Below are positions 21,395 to 31,561 of a stretch of DNA of 64,000 nucleotides, one piece after another. Under the pieces are notes generated by a model. The model was not told the DNA's origin and searched no databases. It saw only the letters and a program-made list of their open reading frames with translations. Each line of letters begins with the position of its first letter. Position 1 is the stretch's first letter. The stretch is from Sepioteuthis lessoniana (taxonomy: Eukaryota > Mollusca > Cephalopoda > Myopsida > Loliginidae): positions 112,005,771 to 112,069,770 of the forward strand of contig OY757907.1 of assembly GCA_963585895.1 (NCBI GenBank), given 5' to 3'. The position numbers and the translations under genes were made by a program.

Positions 21395-21398
<4 letters not shown>
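21327..21398. repeat. 28-bp near-perfect hairpin
   Basis: The arm at 21327-21354 (containing GGAAGGTCCACGAAGAG) and its reverse complement at 21371-21398 differ at one position, with a 16-nt loop. The outer 21 bp are perfect. The right arm runs straight into a 40-bp (AT)n tract. It has pre-miRNA-like proportions, but near-perfect arms also fit a fold-back replication error. Confidence 0.9.
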
Positions 21399-21441
<43 letters not shown>

Positions 21442-21458
21442 GAGAGAGAGTCAGAGAG
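21396..21458. repeat. (AT)n then (AG)n microsatellite
   Basis: About 40 bp of AT followed by AG repeats. Confidence 0.95.
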
Positions 21459-21469
21459 AGAGGACTGCT

Positions 21470-21600
21470 GTCCAACGTAAGAAGAGTAAATATTTTGAAA
21501 TGAATAGATCGGCAAATGATTTCCAACTTGGTATTTATCTTTTTCATTATCCTTATTCTTCCCTACCTATGTTTCGGAATTGTCAGTCCTCGTCAAGCAA
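21470..21600 (-). mobile_element. possible Penelope-like 3' end fragment
   Basis: The minus strand reads TTGACGAGGA ... TCCGAAAC (21597-21572), a hairpin motif seen in 3' regions of Penelope-like elements and resembling a hammerhead core, followed by AT-rich sequence. No coding part is attached. Confidence 0.35.
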
Positions 21601-21791
21601 TTAGCCGGTGTTCGAATATTGGCTAAATGTTAATTTTTTTCATAGTCAAGATAGCTTCGATAGTTTATTTTGAGTTTTTCTATTCCAGATTTTGAGTTTG
21701 AGATTGTCAATTACAGACAAAAAACCTGAATGATATGTCCAAAACACGGGAAGCACAAGAATATAGAATAAAAAAAGAATTAAACAGCAAA

Positions 21792-22245
21792 ATCGGTTGG
21801 TTTGTTGTTTTGTTTTACGGTGTATCAGCCTTTTTCCGGTTATTTAACGCCGAATTAAATTTCAAACAATTCAGTTTAGTATACGTATAGTTTTTAGTTT
21901 TCAAACAGTTAAATGTCAAAATTGTTCTATTTCAAACAATTCAGTTTAACATAAGTACACAGTTTCAATGTTAAAAACAGTTATATTTCGAGCAATTCAG
22001 TTTAGCTAAAATACAGTTTCGTTCTATTTGACCCAAAGATAGGATCCAATCAGCAGCTACCACTCAAGGCCAGAGTAAACCTGGGAGCGATGGCAATGAA
22101 GGGGTACTCCGCATTCTCCATAGCTCCTGCATTACTGGAACCCCACCATCAGGTTGATTAATGTCATATCCGGGACACTCGATGTTGGGGGTCTTATCCC
22201 TCTACAGGGTTGCATTCGGGGTATTCTACAGCCCCAGCCGACTGG
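21792..22245 (-). mobile_element. HTR repeat copy 10
   Basis: Tail 'gttttacggtgtatcagcc' and 'ggttatttaacgcc', body units with 'aaacaattcagttta', and a clear head: 'gacccaaagataggatcc', 'gccagagtaaacctgggag', 'atgaaggggtactccgcatt', 'gccccagccgactgg'. An AG run follows at 22287-22304. Confidence 0.85.
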
Positions 22246-22304
22246 TCAAACCAAAATCGGAATCATTTGCAGGCCGATTCATTTTAATAGGAGAGAGAGA
22301 GAGA

Positions 22305-23033
22305 GATCACGTCAAGAAGGCCTTTTTGAGAATGCATACAAGTCTATGTTATTTAGTTTACGCAAGTTTGTCACGTAAGTATTTGATGTTTTCTGAGAAA
22401 ATACCAACTAGGTCTGCTTATAGTCATTTAGCAGCAATACAACCTGGAAAGTAATTGACATTGCCAGATATCTTGACAAAAATGTCTTTTTGAAGGAATG
22501 GTTTCAGTAGTAGTTAGTACAAGAATAAAAAAAAACCCTGCAACATTGATTGTCAGCCTTGACAGTAGGATTTAAATCTCTTTAATACTCTTTCCCTTGG
22601 CGCATTCAAGTGTGGCTATCATGGGGAATTATTAATGTTAAGTGTCAAGCGCTATTTGCTTACTGAAAGTTGAAACCATAAACTGATCTCATTAAAGACG
22701 TCGGTTTAGCTTTCTCCAAGACACCGGAATTTGTTGACGAGGGACTAAGTAAGCTGAAATGCCTCTTTGACTGCCTCCGTTCGTTCAATTCCAATTATCA
22801 CAAACCATACCGTTAATATTGATATTCTCCCTTTATTTTCCTTGAACGGACTATATTTGTCATTTCCCTCAAATTTCATTTCAACATCCTTTTAAGAAAA
22901 ATCTTTATTTAAAAAATGACTCGCATAAATTGCTTAAGGGACTTTTAATGCTTAGACAAGACTATCACCAATCCACTATCTCCTAAATTTAGGGTTGTTC
23001 GAAATCACTTGTAACGGCTGTAGTACGACTGAT
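22305..23033. other. unassigned sequence
   Basis: No family recognised. A 36-bp stretch at 22944-22979 recurs at 23551-23586. Confidence 0.4.
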
Positions 23034-23140
23034 CGATTGATTTTCAATGGCATGTTAACATGTCTAGGTTTATTTTGTGCCTAGAATATAGGGAATTGCG
23101 TTCATAGTACATTAAAATTTACATTTTTTGTGAAGTCGTT
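23034..23140 (-). mobile_element. HTR variant-tail fragment
   Basis: Tail 'atggcatgttaacatgtc' with 'attttgtgcctagaa', then 'gggaattgcgttcatagtac'. It is cut off before any head. Confidence 0.6.
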
Positions 23141-23169
23141 TCTTAAGTGATTTTTGGCACAGTTACAAT

Positions 23170-23392
23170 TTGGTTCTGTGTTTCATGGCATATCAACTTT
23201 TGTGGTTTATTTAGTGCCACTGCCATCCTTGTGGAAGAAACGCCGTGATACTATTTAAAAATAGTTGAAGATTAGGGTCTTCATGCCTTTCTCAAGGGTA
23301 TTAATTCGAAAGTGAACCTAATAGTATGACTGGAGTTCGAACTCCCTCACGAAGATAACATTCTTCTTAGTCGAAAACGTTTTTGCTACACA
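23170..23392 (-). mobile_element. SINE B copy
   Basis: Inverted: hairpin tail 'catggcatatcaacttttg' and 'ttatttagtgcc', core 'tgcctttctcaagggtatta', then 'actggagttcgaactccc', whose reverse complement is the B box. The A box is poorly preserved. Confidence 0.75.
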
Positions 23393-23436
23393 ATAGATTG
23401 CACAGTATTAAGTTCAATGCCTTTTTCTCAAATATT

Positions 23437-23515
23437 GGTTTGGTTTCTTTGTTTAAGGGCATATAAACATCTGTGGGTTATTTAATGCCAAATCCTTTTA
23501 GAAGGACAGTTGTGT
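23437..23515 (-). mobile_element. SINE B 3'-end fragment
   Basis: Only the hairpin tail ('aagggcatataaacatctg', 'ggttatttaatgccaaatc') and a 'agaaggacagttgtg' piece of the body remain, directly before HTR copy 12. Confidence 0.6.
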
Positions 23516-24330
23516 GATTTGGTTTTAAGGCATATCAACTCTTGCCGATTATTAATGCTTACACAAGACTATCATCAATCCATTTTATATATATAATTTG
23601 TCAATGAACAGTTTGTAGATAACATTTTAAAACGAGTCAGAGCTCATTTGATTAAGTGGTTTCAAGTATTGCTATGTAACAGCGACAATTTAACATCAGT
23701 TTTTTGGTTTGCACACAGTTAAATAATAATACGTATGATTTGTTAGAGAGTAGTTTACTGGTAATCTTTATTTGAAATGAAAGTTAATTACTTGAGTATT
23801 ACTGTTGTTTGCACACAAATAGTTTCAATTATTGCTGACCGACTCTAATAATTTTATTCAGTATTTTGCACAGTACAGTGTTTTGGAAGTATTGCTCCCA
23901 CTAATGATTTTATTAGCACACAGTTAAATGGTTCTAAGAATTATGCAATACTAATATTTACATTTTTGTTAAACGGTTTCAAGTCTTGTTTTGTAACACT
24001 AACCATACAATATCAGTCACTTGATCGCAGACACTTAAAACGGTTAAATAGTCCTTGGTTAAAAAAGTTTTATTTGACCCATTACTCAGAATGACATGTA
24101 CTACCTCTCCGGGTCAGAGTGAACCTAGGAGTAATAGCAATAAAGAGGTAGTCCGCGTTCCCCAAAGCTCCAGTACTGGAGCCTCACAATTAGATTGCTT
24201 TGTATCATATACAGGACATTCAGGAGAAGGGTCTTACTCCTCTGCAGAGATGCAATCGGTGTATTCTACTGCCTCAGCCGAGTGGACAGCAACAGTAGTT
24301 GTACTATTTAACTTTGGGGATAGGGCGTTT
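23516..24330 (-). mobile_element. HTR repeat copy 12
   Basis: Tail 'ggttttaaggcatatcaac'; the second hairpin arm is replaced by a segment matching 22944-22979. A long body follows with at least six degenerate units ('gcacacagttaaat', 'tttcaagtcttgttttg'). The head has 'acctctccgggtcagagtg', 'ccccaaagctccagtactgg' and 'actgcctcagccgagtgg'. Confidence 0.8.
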
Positions 24331-24339
24331 TGAGACCTT

Positions 24340-24448
24340 TTCAAAAATTCAAATCCGAAAGTGATCGTAATATAACGACTAGAGTTTGAACTCGCTTACT
24401 TGGATGTCACATTCTTGCACATTAGCCACTACGCCACAGAAACGTCAC
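24340..24448 (-). mobile_element. SINE B 5'-part fragment
   Basis: 'aaatccgaaagtgatcgtaa', 'gactagagtttgaactcgc' and 'attagccactacgccaca' are the inverted head of SINE B. The tail is absent. Confidence 0.6.
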
Positions 24449-24913
24449 CGTTGTCTCTGTGTTCTAATAAATCGGCCAAATTCTAAATCGGAAAAGGAGA
24501 CAGTTATTACCATCAGAATAAAATTTTTAATTCGTGCCAATATAATGATTGTTTTACGTAACATTTCTGTGGCTACAGTCATCCCCCCCCCCATTATATA
24601 TCTTAAGATAGCATTGAAATCGATTGTTAGTTCCTCGCCTATGCCATCATCAGACCAGATCCTAGGCCATCCTAACTTACATTTCCATATGCTTTATTAC
24701 CGATCTTGTTTAGATTTATTTATAAACGTGTCTAACTGCATTATCAACTATAAATGAAAAGCATCTCGGTTTAATCTAACAATTTTAAAAAAGTCTTTGA
24801 TGCTCTAAAACCGACAGTGTCAATAAAAAAAACTTAAATCTTAAGTTTAAAAAGCCTGCAGATGGATTCAAACGCGGTGACTAAAATTTTAACGTAGTAT
24901 GAACACTAAAATC
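24449..24913. other. unassigned sequence
   Basis: A 123-codon ORF spans 24386-24757 across the SINE B fragment. It has no recognised domain and I do not call it a gene. Confidence 0.4.
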
Positions 24914-25131
24914 TTCAGACAGCAATAAAAGCATTATATATATATATAAGAAAGAGAGATGTAGTTATTCATGAGTGCAAAATAGTCCAGGTCAAGAAAA
25001 CAATTGCATGGCACCAAGTAAATAATTTTCAGACAGTAATAACAAATATATATATATATGAGAGAGAGATGTACTTATTCATGAACGTGAAATAGCCCAG
25101 GACAAGAAAACAATAATATGGCACCAAGTAA
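24914..25131. repeat. two-unit tandem duplication, period 114 bp
   Basis: Two units share 'cttcagacag', a TA run plus GA run, 'ttattcatga', 'tcaagaaaacaat' and 'atggcaccaagtaa'. The second unit starts near 25028. Confidence 0.85.
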
Positions 25132-25330
25132 GAACCATATTCACGGATAATGACTCTTTGAAGCTTGGGTAGCGCAGAGTTAACTGAGTCACAATCTATG
25201 TTGTCTAAATTGCAAGTTCCCATTATTTAAATAAAGAGCAAGACAAATATTGATGCCAGTGAAATAAATAATCTAAACCTGAATTGAGCTAATAATTTCA
25301 TTATTTCCCGTGTCTTAAAAGTTTGATTAT

Positions 25331-25737
25331 TATACAGGGTGTCTCATAGTAGATGCAACCCATAATTATGACTTATTATTGTGAAAAGCGAAATGGCAGT
25401 CATTTGAAACACGTCCTGTAAAACATGCATCGTTTTAGCCGGAGACATCAATGTTTTTTTTAATTGATATTATATCGGCTTCCAGGACATACATTCTTTT
25501 CTTTTGTCTCAGTAATAAATCATTATATCAGTAGGTGGCATCTATTTTGAGACAGTTTTGAATGATTTTGTGCCTAAATAAGTATTAACGGAAAATATTT
25601 TTTCCTTTCTTGTGCAAGACATTGTGATAAAGAATTAATAGTTGTTATAGTATATTTTCAAATCTGAAACAAAAAAAAAAGAATACAACATTATTATTTG
25701 TAAAGTTATTAGCATGTATATCGAGACACCCTCTATA
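25331..25737. mobile_element. mariner-type MITE
   Basis: Terminal inverted repeats TATACAGGGTGTCTC (25331-25345) and the complement of TATAGAGGGTGTCTC (25723-25737) enclose about 380 bp with no transposase ORF. The CAGGGTGTCTC ends next to TA fit Tc1/mariner elements, which insert at TA. It would depend on transposase from elsewhere. Confidence 0.8.
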
Positions 25738-25799
25738 ATACCAGGAATGATCGACTTGGTTTGGTTGAAAAACGAAAACGGTGGATGAATAAAAAAAAA

Positions 25800-25855
25800 A
25801 TACTATCTATCCGCTGCGCCACGGGCCCCGAAGGGCGCTATCAAGGATGGATTTT
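25800..25855 (-). mobile_element. inverted partial head of SINE E
   Basis: The minus strand reads 'gcgccc', 'cgtggcgcagcggatag', matching the start of SINE E at 25995, including the flank 'tccatcctt'. It appears to be an inverted duplicate of the SINE E 5' end. Confidence 0.65.
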
Positions 25856-25904
25856 TTGGTCTTATAATCCTTATATGGTCTTCCGTAGTCGGGTCCGTAC
25901 CGAT

Positions 25905-26373
25905 TTTTTGTAATTGTCTTTAATTGGAATCATTTTGAGATGAGGCTTCTTAATCTGAGAATTAATTTATTTTTTTTATTTATCCATCCTTCATCGCCCT
26001 TCGTGGCGCAGCGGATAGAGGCGTTGAGTCTCTTCGGTTCCAGGTGAGCATTGTCAGAAGATAGCGGTTTCAAATCTTACCCAAGCCGGCCAGAGGTTTA
26101 CTTGGTCAAAAACGTGGTGCGATAGACAACAACTATGGAAGGCAGTAATTACTGGGGATACGGTTACAAGACTCATCATTTCTAGCCGAGGTCACGGTAA
26201 ATCACCTGAAGAAGGCCAGAGGTGAAATTTGGCCGAAACGTAGTGAAAGAAGAAACACAGAAAAAAAAAAAAAAAAACTACCGAGATGAGGACAAAGTCC
26301 GCAATAAATTAAAAAAAATTAATTCTCAGATTAATAAGCCTCATCTCAAAATGATTCCAATTAAAGACAATTA
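25905..26373. repeat. long inverted repeat enclosing SINE E
   Basis: The left arm at 25905-25975 and right arm at 26307-26373 are near-perfect reverse complements (landmark 'gaatcattttgagatgaggc'). The roughly 330 bp between them hold SINE E. Confidence 0.85.
25995..26278 (+). mobile_element. SINE E, tRNA-derived
   Basis: The head has A box TGGCGCAGCGGATAG (26004-26018) and B box GGTTTCAAATC (26066-26076), as in Lys- or Arg-type tRNAs. The body is unrelated to SINEs A and B. The 3' part has the hairpin CTGAAGAAGGCC ... GGCCGAAAC (26206-26239), resembling both the 3' end of certain retroelements and a hammerhead core. It ends in about 17 A residues. Confidence 0.75.
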
Positions 26374-26820
26374 GGTTGGATTTTATGGAATATCGAGACT
26401 TGTGGATTATTTAATATCAAATCCTTTTTTTATAAATATATTTGTTTGTCACTAGTTTGTCCATACTTTATTTTTAAAGGAGTTGTTAGAGCTCATTTGT
26501 TCTCAGTTAAACGGTTGCAAGTATTCCTATCTAACACTAAAATATCAACTGTTTGGTCGCATATGATTAAGTAGTTTTAAGTATTGCTATTAAACTTTAG
26601 CAATTCTTTTTACTAAGTATTCCTTTGTAATATGAATATTTTACACACGGCTGTATGGTTTCAAACAACTAATTAATGACTGAACAGTTCTTTGATTCAT
26701 AGATGGGACCCTAACAGGCTTTAACAATTTGGTTCAAAGTGAACCTTGGAGAAATGCTCCTGGACTGGATTCTTACCATCAGATGCAGTTTAGTGTTATA
26801 ACCAGGACACAAGAAAGAAA
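26372..26820 (-). mobile_element. HTR repeat copy 13
   Basis: Tail 'ttttatggaatatcgagac' and 'attatttaatatcaaatcc', degraded body, partial head ('attcatagatgggaccc', 'accatcagatgcagttta', 'ataaccaggacac'). Confidence 0.7.
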
Positions 26821-27034
26821 ATAAGTGAAGGCATTGCTGTATGTTTCAAATACCTCCCACCCTCACTGAAATTAAGAGACATACGTCTTATGTTACTGGC
26901 ATATCAGCAATCAGTTCTCCTTCAATCTATGGGTAAATATTAGGGCACACTGGGTTGTTTAACCTTGTTACCCAACTGCTTTTGGTTCACATTCAATACA
27001 CTTATCTCTTTAGTGATGTTCCTATTGGGTCTTG

Positions 27035-27230
27035 TGTTTTTATGGCCTAGCAACCGTACTGAGATATTTAATATCGAAGTCCTCTTTTTACAGCAATGGT
27101 TCGATTTAATCCACAGCTCGGGGAACAATGTGGTTCAGAGCTTTCCCAAAGCGTCTCGCTCCGAAAGTGAATGTAATAGATTAACTAAAGTTTGAATTCT
27201 CAATCCAGCCCGTAAGTTACTATGGTACTA
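27035..27230 (-). mobile_element. SINE B, diverged copy
   Basis: Tail 'tttttatggcctagcaacc' and 'gatatttaatatcgaagtcc', core 'gctttcccaaagcgtctcg', then 'ctccgaaagtgaatgtaata' and 'actaaagtttgaattctc'. Short ORFs across it are chance. Confidence 0.6.
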
Positions 27231-27239
27231 AAATTCATC

Positions 27240-28122
27240 CACTCCATGGGTATGGAGGACCAGTGTTTCTAACGCGATGATCCGTTCTTAGACCAATCAA
27301 AGCCTTTAATACGTCAGTAGGTCGTTATTGAAAAGTTTGATTTTTCTAACTTTTTCAATAACCCTGTGCTAGAGGTGCATGCAAACGACACAGTTAAATA
27401 GGTATCAAAATAAGTTTTAGCTTTCAAAAGATCAAAATGCCGATAAAAAAAGCTGTTTTCATTAGACTTTCATTAATTGGCATATGAAAGCCGGAATAGA
27501 TTTATATGTACGTTGCTTTCCGCTTGAAATATGATCAGTTACTTCCGAAACTGATTTGTGGTTGTCTTTTAACACATGGAGAAGACAAGTACATTGAAAA
27601 ATCTGTAGAGAATAAAACTTAAGATATGAATATAACCATGCTTAATGTTAAAATGTAAATACACTGTTATGATCAGCAACGTTAATTTACAAATAAAATT
27701 ACAACCATAATTTAATTACATCGATAAATAAAACATGAAATATGAATGCATATAAATTTCAAGTTATATCAAGTGCGCAAAAGTTTTTTCAAGCATGCAG
27801 ATTATTTTAAAAAACACACCCGGTTTATATAAATCAAGTTCACTTTAGAATGACGAGCAAAATACCCGTAAAATACAATATTATACTTATTGACAAGTGA
27901 CTCCCGATTGGTCAGAATGAGTGGCCTGCCAGAAGCCCTGCCTAAACACGCTGCGACTTATTTACCTTCGGGTTGGCTAAATGAGCAAGTCTACTCTACC
28001 ATACCAAGGACTTTGGAAGAACTTGAAGGGCAAACCCGCGAAGTCTTCCATCCTCCAAGGGTTCCTAATGAAATCAGTAGATGTGGTTATCGGGCGGATT
28101 GAGAAGCTGGTTACAAATATTG
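27240..28122. other. unassigned sequence
   Basis: 27870-28110 is less AT-rich and contains 'ctaccataccaaggactttg', similar to a phrase in SINE D, but the rest does not match. I cannot assign it. Confidence 0.4.
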
Positions 28123-28889
28123 GTGCTCATATTGATTGTTTTGTTTTTGTTTTGTTTTACGGCATATCAACCACAAGAGGTCATTTAATGCCGGTTCAGT
28201 TTTTTAGGTAAATTGATGTTATTTCTTTTTTATTATATTTTTGATATATTTTGTGGAGAAAAAATTTTTGTGGGGAGTATTTCTTTAAACACACTTCTTT
28301 CCATATTTTCTTTGAACATTTATTATAAGTATTTTTTTAACATTTTGGAGGGAGTAAGTTTGGGGGTTTTTTTTTAAATTTTGCTGTACAGGTGAAATTC
28401 TTTTAAGTATCCAAGTAAGTTTTTTGGGTTTGTTTCATAGAAAATTTGTTTTAAGTTTGTTGTAAGGTCACATTTTTTTCGTATTAGCTTTAAGTCGATG
28501 CATTCTGTTAATATGTGTTTAATAGTATACGACTTTTGGCATGGTATGCAATATGGGGCCTCTTCTTTTTTGAGGAGGTATGAATTGGTAATGTGTGAGT
28601 GTCCTGTTCTTAATCTTGATAATATTATTTCTTCTTTTCTAGATATTTTGGTTTGATTTTTTTGTGATTTTCCTATTTGAGGCATTATTTCATGTAGTTT
28701 GTTGTTCTGGAAGTTATCCCAGTAATTCTGCCATTTTTGTTTTGTATAAATGTTTATGGTTCTTTTTAAATCAGTAAAAGGGGTTTTGAAGAGTGTGTCT
28801 TGTAGATTGTTCTGTGCTGTTTTTGCTGCTGAGTTCGCCATTTCATTTCCCTGGATTCCAATGTGACTTGGTATCCGTGCTCATATTGA
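28123..28889 (-). mobile_element. 5'-truncated RNase H LINE with 13-bp target-site duplication
   Basis: GTGCTCATATTGA occurs at 28123-28135 and 28877-28889 and brackets the insert. On the minus strand the insert holds the last part of a LINE ORF, a 3' untranslated region of about 240 bp with AATAAA-like signals, and a terminal hairpin GGCATTAAATGACC ... GGTTGATATGCC. It ends in the A-rich tail 'gtaaaacaaaacaaaaacaa'. Truncation at the 5' side, A-rich 3' end and duplication show target-primed insertion. The terminal hairpin is the one found in SINE B and HTR. Confidence 0.9.
28374..28873 (-). CDS. LINE ORF2 C-terminus: RNase H end and zinc-knuckle-like region (partial)
   Basis: The frame is open from the truncation point at about 28873 to a stop at 28374. 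It begins 'PSHIGIQGNEMANSAAKTA', the conserved end of LINE RNase H (HIGIxGNExA). After about 100 residues rich in Lys, Asn and Gln comes 'RTGHSHITNSYLLKKE' and then 'YCIPCQKSYTIKHILTECI', a CxxC...H...C arrangement. This order is typical of LINEs in the I/Jockey-like group that keep RNase H, which removes RNA from the cDNA hybrid. Endonuclease and RT are missing by 5' truncation. The surviving frame has no stop, so the insertion is probably recent. Confidence 0.8.
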
Positions 28890-29124
28890 GTTATGGATAA
28901 AAGTCCACATGACTACGCTTTCTTGTCATATTTATTTCTTGTAAGAATTATAACGAAGAAATAAATTCTTAACATTTTAAAAGAGGAAGTTACTTATCAA
29001 TCATCTTGTATATGTATGGATCAGATTTTCTTTCTAGAGTCACTATATGCACTTTGCTGAGGATCAAAATATTGCTGTTTGACCTACTGATTAAGATCAG
29101 TGTTATATTAATGTGATCTTTCAA

Positions 29125-29330
29125 GTATTATACCAAGGACTTTAAAAATTGTACTTAATACCTCCTTGCTTAATACTCAGCAATATAAAGGTACGTATCA
29201 AGGGTAAAGTGCAGCAATCCAGGAAAAGAAGTAGCGCCCTCCCTTACACCTCGTGTTGTAGCTATTGAAAAAGAGAGCCTTCTGGTCGCCCTCGACTACG
29301 GTTACTCTACTTACTTCAATGATCAAACTA
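29125..29330 (+). mobile_element. SINE D, plus strand, 5'-truncated
   Basis: Shares 'taccaaggacttt', 'ccttgcttaatactcagc', 'gtatcaagggtaaagt', 'cttacacctcgtgttgtagc' and 'cgccctcgactacgg' with inverted copies at 36057 and 48218. The tRNA-like head is missing here. Confidence 0.7.
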
Positions 29331-29429
29331 TCCCTCCTTGTCTCACAAGTAACAGTGTACTATATAATGATTCGGCCTATTATTAGAGGGCTGTATGTTC
29401 GTCCATTGATTTGATGATGACGATTAACT

Positions 29430-29685
29430 AAATCAAAGCTTGGTTAGGTTAGGTTCCTTTGTTTAATGGCATATTAACCTGTGTAGTTTATTTAATGCCA
29501 AAGCCATTCTCCTAGAAGAACAGTTGTGGTACTATTTAACCGATAGCTAGGAGGATAAGGGGGTTCATACCTTTCCCAAGGGTGTTTGTCCGAAAGTGAA
29601 CGTAATAGTGTGACGAGAGTTCGAACTCCCTTACAACGATTCTGCTGTCCATCGCTTTAACCATTACATCCCCAAATCAAAGCTT
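29430..29685 (-). mobile_element. SINE B full-length with 12-bp target-site duplication
   Basis: AAATCAAAGCTT flanks the insert (29430-29441 and 29674-29685). The sense strand has A box 'tgtaatggttaaagcg', B box GAGTTCGAACTC, core 'cccttgggaaaggtatgaac', then the hairpin tail and an end of 'aggaacctaacctaacc'. It sets both ends of the family: head GGGGATGTAATGG, tail (AACCT)n. Confidence 0.92.
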
Positions 29686-29934
29686 TGTAAATAAATAAAT
29701 TACACGAATAATTTGTTTATAGTGAAGATTTTGTTCAATCATTTAGACTTCTCGAATAAGCTCCAGCTGGGAGCAGAGTTAAACACCACCTCTTATGAAT
29801 TTGGTCTTTCCAAAGCCTAAACACCAACAGGATCCTAATTGAAAAATTGCTGAAAATGTAAAATGATGTAGCTCGCTATTTAAGAATCTGATTCGCTGCT
29901 AGGCATTAGTAATATAGAAACGGGTTTTTATTGA

Positions 29935-30495
29935 CCGGTTTGGTTCGGTTGGATTGGGTTTTATGGCCTTTAAGCCATATGATCTGTAAACACATAGCTT
30001 GTAGACAATATTTTAAAATCAACCAGAGTAAACTTGTTTGCATACATTTAAATGGCTATACATATTATTTGTAAGTCAATAGTTTGTAGGTAATCTTATC
30101 TTTAAATGAATCAGAGCTAATTTGTTTGCATCCAGTTAAATGGTTCCAAATATTCTAACACGAATATTTTTATCTGGTATCAATCCTTTGTTTGCATTCA
30201 CTTAAATGGTTTAAAGTATCGCTATGTAGCATTAACAATTCAACTAAACATCACTCATTTGTTTGTACTCACTTTAAATGTTCAACAGTTCTTTTTCTCT
30301 CATAAATAGGACCCTATCAGGTGCTACCACTCTAAGTCGGATTGGACGTGGGAACAGTGGCAAGGAAATGGTACTCATTATTCCCCAAGCTCCAGGTTGT
30401 TTAATGTTATATGAAAGACGTTCGTTAGGAGGGACTTATCCCTCAGTATAGATTCAGTCAGTGTATTCTACAGTGCCAGACGACTGAGCTCTTTT
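29935..30495 (-). mobile_element. HTR repeat copy 14
   Basis: Reduced tail ('ggattgggttttatggcc'), body units with 'tttgtttgcatccagttaaa' and 'tttgtttgcattcacttaaa', head 'aataggaccctatcaggtgc', 'gattggacgtgggaacag', 'agtgccagacgactgagc'. Confidence 0.8.
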
Positions 30496-30499
30496 TGGT

Positions 30500-31561
30500 G
30501 GGCTTTCAATATATGAACTTCTGGGTAGCTTTTTCTAAAAGGGACCCACGACTTCAGTGGCTTTCATGACTTATTAACTTTAGGCACCACGTGTAATGTA
30601 ATGTAATATTTAGCAATTTTTAGCAAGCTAGATTACTAGACCTTTGTCAGCGAGTTCGATTCTCCATGGGTGCCCTATATTTCTGGTCTTGGGTCACAAG
30701 AAAGCTAAAGTTAGTAAATGAATATTAACTATAATTTACTTAGCGTAGAACACGGATACAATTGCTTACCGTACATACCGTCACCAATCTAATTATTGAA
30801 TTGGATTATCATTGCTTAACTCTAGTGCTCTGACGGTTATTGGCGCTTTCAGTATGATCTGACCGTATACACTTCGACATACATTAAAATAATAGAATCA
30901 TCTGTCTTTGTCACAAATAATAAAGGCGTTTATTTTGTCTTGAAACAATTCTATTTGTGAGATACTCTGGTTTAGACAAGTTAAATCTAGAAACATCAAG
31001 ATCTCATTCTTCCTTAATTGCTTTCAAATATTTACAGTGCGTTCAACTGATAAGAAAAAAAATTATCAGAGGATATTCGGTCTAGGAATTCGTCTCTCTT
31101 AACAGTCTAATATCTTTATCTGAAATTGTTCAACTAGTTAATGACTTTTACAGAAGACGGAAACAGACATATAATTAACCAGCATTTTGGAAATTTGCAG
31201 ATACACGTCGTGTGCATACAAAACATGTCGCTAAGTAATTGGTAAAGAAAAAGTCTTCGCTTCCTAACAAAATTATTGGTTGTTTAGATAATACAGCTTG
31301 TAAGCGAGTGGATTTTTTTTTAATATTCACTTTTTCCTTTCAGGTAATTTCTGTGAAATTTAGCAATTATTTGCGAATATATATCTTTACTAATGTCAGT
31401 TTTTAATTATATACACTCATATATACGCAGATCATTTTGGGGCTATGTACTCAATCGTGTATAGTCAGTGTAATAGCAGTTATTCATGAATATAGGGCAT
31501 ATTCATCATAAATAAAAGACTTCTACATCATACACATAGAAACATGTATATTATATATTTT
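30500..31561. other. unassigned AT-rich sequence
   Basis: About 1 kb with no recognised family or domain. Confidence 0.45.

Noticed and set aside
21279..21604. Three ORFs reading (Tyr-Ile)n
   Set aside because: They translate an (AT)n microsatellite.
24386..24757. 123-codon plus-strand ORF
   Set aside because: Starts inside an inverted SINE B fragment and has no domain.
29430..29460. Telomere-like (TTAGG)n at a SINE B end
   Set aside because: Only two repeats, and they lie exactly at the 3' end of a SINE with flanking duplication; it is the SINE's short tail repeat.
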